A DNA stretch of 64,000 bases, from assembly GCA_027886185.1 (NCBI GenBank), contig WOAB01000041.1, positions 3,968,001-4,032,000 of the forward strand, written 5' to 3'. The notes under the pieces are model-generated. The model had not been told where the DNA came from and searched no databases. It worked only from the letters and a program-made list of their open reading frames with translations. A program made the position numbers and the translations under genes. The stretch is from Rheum nobile. Taxonomy: Eukaryota; Streptophyta; Magnoliopsida; Caryophyllales; Polygonaceae. This document shows, one piece after another, positions 57,371 to 64,000 of this stretch (its first letter is position 1; every line of letters begins with the position of its first letter).

Positions 57371-59869
57371 ATATAACTATACGTTAGAACCATAATATAT
57401 AATTATAGTATATAACTATATAATATAACAATAGTATATAACTATACGATATAACAATAGCATATAGCTATAGTATATAACAGTACGATATAACAATAGT
57501 ATATAACTATAGTATGAAACTATGCGATATAACCATAGTATATAACTATTCGTTAGAACCATAATATATAATTATAGTATATAACAATAGTATATAACTA
57601 TACGATATAAAATTTGTATATAACCATAGTACGTTAGAACCATAATATATAATTATAGTATATAACTATACGATATAACCATGGTATATAACTATAGTAT
57701 ATAAATGAACGATATAGAAATAGTATATATATATAACTATATGATATAACTATATTATATAACCATAGTATATAGTTATATATTATGATTATATCTTATA
57801 GTTATATCCAATTTGGTTATATCTTATGGTTATATCCTATAGTTATATACTATGGTTATATCTTATAATTATATCCAATTTGGTTATATCTTATGGTTAT
57901 ATCATATAGTTATATACTATGGTTATATCTTATAATTATATCCAATTTGGTTATATCATATCGTTATATCCTATAGTTATATACTATAGTTATATATTAT
58001 AGTTATATCATTTAGTTATATACTATGGTTATATCATATAGTTATATAATATGGTTATATCTTTTAGGTATATCCAATTTGGTTATATTATATCGTTATA
58101 TCCTATAGTTATATACTATGATTATATCTTATAGTTATATCCAATTTGGTTATATCCTATGGTTATATACTATGGTTATATCCTATAGTTATATATTATA
58201 GTTATATCCTTTAGTTATATACTATGGTTATATCCTATAGTTATATACTATGGTTATATCTTATATGTATATCCAATTTGGTTATATCTTATGGTTATAT
58301 CCTATAGTTATATCCTATGGTTATATCCTTTAGTTATATACTATGGTTATATCCTATAGTTATATACTATGGTTATATATTATAGTTATATCCTTTAGTT
58401 ATATACTATGGTTATATCCTATAATTATATACTATGGTTATATCTTATAGGTATATCAAATTTGATTATATCATATCGTTATATCCTATAATTATATACT
58501 ATGGTTATATCTTATAGTTATATCCAATTTGATTATATCATATCGTTATATCATATAATTATATATTATGATTATATCTTATACTTATATCCAATTTGGT
58601 TATATCCTATGGTTATATATTATAGTTATGGTTATATTGTATAGTTATATCCAGTTTGATTATATCTTATGGGTATATCCTATAATTATATACTATGGTA
58701 TATAACGATATGATATAACCAAATTGGATATAACTATAAGATATAACCATAGTATATAACTATAGGATATAACGATATGATATAACCAAATTTGATATAA
58801 CTATAAGATATAACTATAGGATATAACCATAAGATATAACCAATTTGGATATAACTATAAGATATAATCATAATATATAATTATATGATATAATGATATG
58901 ATATAATCAAATTGGATATAACTATAAGATATAACCATAACATATAATTATAGGATATAACGATACGATATAACCAAATTGGATATAACTATATGATATA
59001 ACCACAATATATAACTATAGGATACAGCCATAAGATATAACCAAATTGGATATAACTGTGATATCCCGTATTTTTGTAAGGTTATTTTGGGAATTTTTAG
59101 AATTTTTCCGAGTGCCCGTTTAGCACGTCGGATTGAATTCAGGTAGCTTGAGACATTCTATAATGTGCTATGTATATGTAATATTTTTCTCAGTAAAATA
59201 AAATACAGACAACGTGCTTCAGATATTTTTACGCGTTCGCGAACGGTGATAGTTATATACTGTTGTTATCTCTTATAGTTATATCAAATTTGATTATATC
59301 GTATCGTTATATCCTATAACTATATACTATGGTTATATCATATAGTTATATATATACTATTGCTATATCGTTCATTTATATATTATAGTTATATACCATG
59401 ATTATATCGTATAGTTATATACTATAATTATATATTATGGTTCTAACGTACTATGGTTATATTCAAATTTTATATCGTATAGTTATATAATATGGTTATA
59501 TATTATAATTATATATTATGGTTCTAACGAATAGTTATATAATATGGTTATATCGTATAGTTTCATACTATAGTTATATACTATTGTTATATCGTATTGT
59601 TATATACTATAGCTATATGTTATTGTTATATCGTATAGTTATATATTATTGTTATATCGTATAGTTATATACTATTGTTATATCGTATAATTATATACTA
59701 TGGTTCTAACGAATAGTTATATATTATGGTTATATCGTATAATTTCATACTATTGTTATATACTATAGCTATATGCTATTGTTATATCGTATAGTTATAT
59801 ACTATTGTTATATTGTATAGTTATATACTATAATTATATATTATGGTTCTAACGTATAGTTATATACTC
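57371..59869. repeat. Alternating-orientation AT satellite, centre of element 2
   Basis: Units of about 26 bp (GGTTATATCCTATAGTTATA, TACTAT and variants with TCCAATTTGG). Orientation is AACC-type at 57371-57770, GGTT-type at 57771-58690, AACC-type at 58695-59055, then GGTT-type at 59245-59869 after the short insert. Adjacent blocks are therefore mutually complementary and could form large hairpins. Confidence 0.8.
59058..59248. mobile_element. LTR-like fragment in the satellite
   Basis: TGATATCCCGTATTTTTGTA, then AGCACGTCGGATTGAATTC and CGTTCGCGAACGGTGA, clearly foreign to the surrounding repeats. TGATATCCC resembles the start of a Ty3-type LTR. No flanking duplication could be read in the repetitive context. 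Confidence 0.4.
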
Positions 59870-60167
59870 GTATTAAAATCTTATACAAAATTATAGTAGA
59901 AAAATGCCGAAAATACCAAAAAAAATCATTACAATGCCCTATATGTTGAGCATCAAATTGTAAAAAAAAGTATAGGAAGACTTCATTTTTTGGGCTTTTG
60001 GAGGGGCAAACGATGTCCGTTTTGGAAGAATTTTATATGTACGGACTCGTATTGAAATTCTCTACATGATTATGGAAAAAAAGTTTAATTTTTGGAAAAA
60101 TTTTTTTTTAGTGAAACGCAAGATTTTTGCGTTTCAAAACTGTAATATTTTCAAAATTCAGATATTT

Positions 60168-60350
60168 GAAACGTAGGATCCTGCTTAAGCAAGATTCCTG
60201 CGTTTCAGTTTAAAAAAAATAAAAAATTGAAATGCAGGTATTTTGCTTAAGCAAAATACCTGCGTTTCAAATTTATACAGAAATGCTTTTTTCTGGGTAC
60301 ATTTTGCCTTGAAACGCAGAAATCTTGCTTAAGCAAGATTTCTGCGTTTC
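60168..60350. repeat. Three palindromes, right arm of element 2
   Basis: Positions 60168-60206 (39 bp), 60229-60268 and 60311-60350, in mirrored order to the left arm, with the same three middle words. The outermost is a perfect 40-bp palindrome. Confidence 0.8.
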
Positions 60351-60398
60351 AAACTGTAGTGTATCCAGAAAAAAATTATAGTGTACAGAATCTTTGCC

Positions 60399-61380
60399 GT
60401 CCAATAATATCTGTCCATTTGGTAATTCAAAAAAATAATTTGAAAGGGTAAATAAGTAAATTTCATGTCTGACAAAAGCTATTTTTACTTTTCCTAATAG
60501 TATTTGCTTATTTTTTACCTTCTCCTTCTACCTCCGTAACTGGAAAAGACCAGTAGAGTTCATTCATCAATATTTTACTATATTTCAAAAAATAGCTCAC
60601 TCTCAACAAAATCTTACTCCAGCCTAATTCTCTCGCTTCTGTGGTAGCCGAATGCGAAGAAGTTACACTTGACCATAGTCATGTTAGTTGTTCACCGGAG
60701 ACAACCTCAGAGGCCATTACCGGCCTTCTTTATCAACGAAATCCACCAAATTGGGCGCCCTCAAATAGAAACCCTAGTAAGGTAAATCCTAATCTGGTGA
60801 GGATTTGTCAAGAACAAAAGAGAGATTTAAGGGATTTTGGGAGCAACAACGGTTGGCGAGGCAGACCAATGACGAATTTGGGGGATCTAGCAATCCGTAA
60901 GGTAGGGTGGTGGAAAATCTCAAGAATTGATAAAGCGGTGATGATTCAGTGACAAATTGGGAAGGAGAGAGCTATTAGAAGTCCGGTGGGTGGCGGTTGA
61001 AAGTTGGTAGCGGCGGAGAAGTTCAACAGAAATAAGAGGGCGGTGATCTATGGCTACAATTGAGATGGTGGATGTTGACTGTAAGTGGTAGAAATGGGGG
61101 GTTAAGCAAAGTGATGAATTATAATTATGTAATATCAAACACCTATAATCTATATGAGATATAATTATTGGGAAGAGGCCGGTTGGGCAGAGCGGGAAGG
61201 AGGGCTGCAGGCGATATGGCCGAGGGGAGCTAGATAGTGCTCATTGGGACTTTGTTTCGAGTTGGGCCGTTCTATTAGTTGAGCCTTCCTTCCCCTTGGG
61301 CCAGCGTGTCTGGACCGGGCTAAATTTGGCTCCCACAACGTAAACACCCATAATAATAATACCCCAAAAGTTTATAACAT
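60399..61380. other. No recognised gene
   Basis: A plus-strand frame at 60641-60952 (from a GTG; contains WAPSNRNPSK) looks weak and has no known domain. The GC-rich stretch 61160-61340 has no identifiable content. Confidence 0.3.
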
Positions 61381-61454
61381 AAAAACTTTATTTTGACTAA
61401 TATTTCTTTCTTTAAATCAATTTAACAATGAAATTGTTTATTTATATATAAAAA

Positions 61455-61620
61455 AAAATGGTTTTACAAGCCGTTGATTTAAAAAAGAAAATAGAGGAAC
61501 AAATTTACAAGTCGTTGATTTAGAAGAAAAAAAAGAACGACTTTATAAGCCGTTGATTTAAAAAAACACAAAAATAAAATAAAGGAACACTTTTATAAGC
61601 CGTTGATAAAAAAAAAAAAA
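61455..61620. repeat. Short tandem repeat, CCGTTGATTT unit
   Basis: Four copies of TTATAAGCCGTTGATTTAAA (variants TTTACAAGTCGTTGATTTAG and similar) separated by A-rich runs, directly left of the third palindrome-edged unit. Confidence 0.65.
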
Positions 61621-61671
61621 AAAACTCGGTTACTTTTCGGCGCATAGGCAAAATTGCATTTCAGCGTATAG

Positions 61672-61795
61672 GCTCCACATGTTACGTGTGGTTAGGATCC
61701 ACACGTAACGTGTGGTTAGGATCCACACGTAACGTGTCGTTATGCTTCACACGTTACGTGTGGAGCTGATTGACACGTTACGTGTGGTGTTTTTG
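61672..61795. repeat. CACACGTTACGTGTG palindrome cluster, left
   Basis: Five copies (first partly mutated: CACATGTTACGTGTGG), two of them in a direct GTTAGGATCCACACGTAACG repeat. Each is nearly a perfect 14-15 bp palindrome around CGTTACG or CGTAACG. Confidence 0.75.
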
Positions 61796-62125
61796 GTATA
61801 TTATAATGTTGTGTATGAATCATATTATTGTTTATTTTTAGTATTTATTTGTGTTTCAATGTTGTGTATGAATCATATTATAATGTTGTGTATGAATCAT
61901 ACTATTGTTTCTAAATAGGCATTAGGGGAGGGTTACCCCCATTTTGTTGCCCAACTTTTATCTAATCTTTATAAAAAAACAATACAAAATAATCAACCTA
62001 GAAGATAAAACAAATTGTCCATTACGCTGGTTGACTACACAACCACATTGAGCACACAATACAGGAAATAATACAAGTTGATCATAAACTTAGAAAAAAT
62101 AAGAGAACATATATGGTTCGTTGCT

Positions 62126-62583
62126 TTAGCGTTTGAAGAAATTAGGATAGTCTCTGGTAAACGTTCGCTTCATATGATATCTCTTCTTTGCTAAATTTGC
62201 TTGCTCCCTACAAAGGTGGATAGTACATAAACAACATTACACAAAAGATACGACATTAATCACCTATGATGTATATCATTTAGTATATTGAAGTTATACC
62301 TACGAATGTTATCAAGATCTTTAACAAGATCTTGATTTTCCTTTACAAGATCTTGTTTTTCCTTAACAAGATCTTGTTTTTCCTGCCATTGTTGTCGAAT
62401 AACCGCGTGTGTCATGTCCTCGTACATTGGATAAATCCACTCCCTGAAACGACACCCCACTTCTGGGCATCCCCAATACCTCCTTCCGTAGTTCCACTGC
62501 AAATCCCAAGTTCGGACCACAATTTTCAAATTACAATAGCATAGCTTATCTGCGTTTGTTGATGATTTGGATGAAGATGCCAT
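62126..62583 (-). CDS. GRF-type zinc-finger protein with coiled coil, two exons
   Basis: Exon 1 is 62583..62300 and exon 2 is 62207..62126; the joined 366 bp give 121 residues and a stop. A Ser-rich start (MASSSKSST) leads to a GRF zinc finger: CYCNLKIVVRTWD, NYGRRYWGCPEVGCRFREW, with ligands C-x-C and C-x4-C. A coiled coil follows, with the 7-residue unit KQDLVKE repeated three times. The C-terminus is basic (KKRYHMKRTF). GRF fingers bind single-stranded nucleic acid in several DNA-repair and topoisomerase proteins. A possible 5' UTR intron spans about 62677-62612 (GGG/GTAAGC ... TTTGTAG). Position between palindrome clusters suggests it is cargo or a helper of a mobile unit; that is inference. 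Confidence 0.65.
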
Positions 62584-62874
62584 TATTTGTTGTAGTGTTT
62601 GGTTTCCTACAAATATCATGAATCCATTAATATAAAAAATTAGGGTTAATAAATCGATAGAAATTGGAAGAAGATGCTTACCCCAAAATGTATCTTCAAG
62701 CGCCGCTTGTGTTGGAATTGTTGTAGTGAACAAACAACCCTAATGCTTCTTATATAGTGAAAAGACAATGTGTTTGACAGCTAATAACCAGCCTCAAAAA
62801 GAAGAAATCTGATTGACAGCTAATAACCAATTGTAGTATATAGTTGTATACAGCTGTAGTCACGAGTCTTTTAT

Positions 62875-63090
62875 ACTAAACCCTAAACCCTAACCCTAAA
62901 CCCTAACCCTAAACCATAAACCTTAAATCATAAATACTAAATCCTAAATACTAAAATCCTAAATAGTAAACTCCGACACTAAACACTAAACCCTAAATCA
63001 TAAATACTAAATACTAAACCCTAAATTCTAAAATCCAAAATAGTAAACTCCGACCTATAACTCTAACCCTAACCCTAAACCTAAACCCTT
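62875..63090. repeat. Telomere-like degenerate array
   Basis: ACTAAACCCTAAACCCTAAC followed by variants such as AAATCATAAATACTAAATCC and a duplicated TAGTAAACTCCGAC. Only a few perfect CCCTAAA units occur, so this is an interstitial telomere-like repeat, not a telomere. Confidence 0.7.
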
Positions 63091-63104
63091 AAGGGGAAAA
63101 GAAG

Positions 63105-63170
63105 TAACACGTTACGTGTGACAATACACCACACGTAACGTGTATTAGAGACCCACACGTTACGTGTGGA
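63105..63170. repeat. CACACGTTACGTGTG palindrome cluster, right
   Basis: Three copies: ACACGTTACGTGTG, CACACGTAACGTGT and CACACGTTACGTGTGG. Confidence 0.75.
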
Positions 63171-63180
63171 AGAAGCCCAC

Positions 63181-64000
63181 TGATAAGCGGTATTTTACAT
63201 AGCGCAACTAGTAGTTATTAGCATAGTTTTGTGGAGATTTTGGCTCGGTTTTGGAGCTAAGTCGATGCTTGAGGTGCGGAGCTACATTATGATTATTTGG
63301 AAGCACTTGCATGTTGAGGACGAGGCTCGAGGTTTCCTTGGCGAGAAGACGCTCGAGGAGCCGGGCTGACATGAAGAAACGACGTTGAAGCTAGGAGAAG
63401 CAGCTTGACGCGGGCCATGGCGACCCACCGCGGGCCGACGCGGGCTGGGCTGGAGCTGGCTGACGCGAGCAGGCAGCGGCGGGTGGACGCGACTGGCCGC
63501 GAGTGGCGGCGGGCGGCGGCGATCGCCGGTGGTCGCGTTTTTGCTCCAGGAAGTTCTGATCTTTGGCGAGGCGAAACGGCGAGCGGAAGCGATCGCGTCC
63601 GGTCGCGTCTCTGGCGTTTCTGAACTTTCCCGATTTCCTTTTTTGCTTGACGTTTTGTTTTCCCTTAATCAATTCAGACGTTTTGTTTGTCAGTTTAGGT
63701 TAGATTAGCACGTTTTTGGCAGACATTCATCTATCCATCACCACCCCCTCTCTCTCCTATCATCATCTATCTTTTCCATCTCTTTTCTTTCTTTGTTTTT
63801 CTCAGAACGTTTTTCTAGTTTTCTCCATGGTTTTGGATTTCGTGAAGAACATGAACCGGAACTAAGACCCTTGTTTTGCCTAGCGTGGAAGCACTCGATT
63901 AATTCAGTTGTAAGGTTTTATCTCTTGTTCGTCCCTTTGGATTTTTGTATTGATTTCCTTGAGCATAATTCGGATTTCTATATTGTTGGCTAGATTGACA
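63181..64000 (+). mobile_element. Probable LTR-type element, 5' end, open at the window edge
   Basis: Starts TGATAAGCGGTATTTTACAT immediately after the palindrome unit. Downstream is a GC-rich stretch (63400-63620) and then a T- and C-rich leader with GGTTTTGGATTTCGTGAAGA and CATGAACCGGAACTAA near 63830-63865, phrases I associate with large non-coding plant retroelements. The frames here are not convincing. No second LTR is in the window. Confidence 0.35.

Larger units (their letters stand above)
56839..60398. mobile_element. Foldback (long-TIR, MULE-like) element 2, 3.56 kb
   Basis: The arms 56839-57370 and 59870-60398 are inverted copies: outer ends GGAAATATTATGTATAC and GGCAAAGATTCTGTACAC (reversed), then CAGTTTGAAACG, three palindromes each, and the same conserved inner block as in element 1. 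The centre is an AT-rich satellite in alternating orientation with a small LTR-like fragment. I could not identify a target duplication. There is no coding capacity. Its left end lies about 70 bp upstream of the putative first exon at 56766 (minus strand). Confidence 0.7.
61630..63180. mobile_element. Palindrome-edged unit 3 carrying a GRF zinc-finger gene
   Basis: CACACGTTACGTGTG-type palindromes cluster at 61674-61792 (five copies) and at 63107-63170 (three copies), with the GRF gene between. The flanking text beyond the palindromes (left ...GCGCATAGGCAAAATTGCAT, right ...AAGAAGCCCAC) is not clearly inverted. I saw neither the conserved inner block of elements 1 and 2 nor a target duplication, so membership in the same family is inferred only from architecture. 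The right side may be cut by the element at 63181. Confidence 0.45.

Noticed and set aside
62875..63090. A possible chromosome end
   Set aside because: Only a few perfect CCCTAAA units, degenerate, flanked by ordinary sequence on both sides.

Overview
This window looks like a transposon-rich, AT-rich stretch of a flowering-plant nuclear genome, most likely a eudicot. The evidence is split genes with GT-AG introns, plant-type families (Agenet domain, glycine-rich secreted protein, RINGv finger, Rab3GAP catalytic subunit), and typical plant mobile elements: chromovirus LTR elements, a plant Helitron, an L1-type LINE, hAT and Tourist-like MITEs. The species cannot be named from what I see. No tRNA, rRNA or CRISPR was found.

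Region 1-9.7 kb: the N-terminus of a RINGv (MARCH-like) protein runs off the left edge (minus strand). Then come three diverged minus-strand copies of an unrecognised small two-exon gene, two MITEs with 3-bp target duplications, and a double-Agenet gene (plus strand) split by a 1.96-kb insertion that is flanked by a 13-15 bp direct repeat.

Region 9.7-23.35 kb: a large minus-strand Helitron with recognisable Rep (HUH) and Pif1 helicase parts but several disabling lesions. It has tripled exon-like segments downstream and a long repeat-filled 5' leader that carries a nested hAT element. A 5' terminus (TC...) is proposed at 23350; the 3' terminus was not found.

Region 23.56-37.57 kb: a foldback (long-TIR) element of about 2.9 kb, inflated to 14 kb by a solo LTR (target duplication TATAA) and by a rearranged three-LTR chromovirus-type element (target duplication ATAAG).

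Region 38-44.6 kb: a Tourist-like MITE, then a 5'-truncated LINE (about 10-bp target duplication) split by another, mosaic solo LTR (target duplication GTAAC).

Region 46.8-56.8 kb: a glycine-rich secreted protein gene and a multi-exon Rab3GAP catalytic-subunit gene, both on the minus strand. The twelve Rab3GAP exons join in frame to 527 residues.

Region 56.8-63.2 kb: a second foldback element starts about 70 bp upstream of a putative first exon, carries three roughly 40-bp palindromes per arm and an alternating AT-rich satellite centre. A third palindrome-edged unit encloses a two-exon GRF zinc-finger gene. The right edge enters what looks like another LTR-type element.

The most unusual pattern is the set of three units whose arms are built from short palindromic words. 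Two of them share a conserved block just inside the arms while the palindromic words differ completely.
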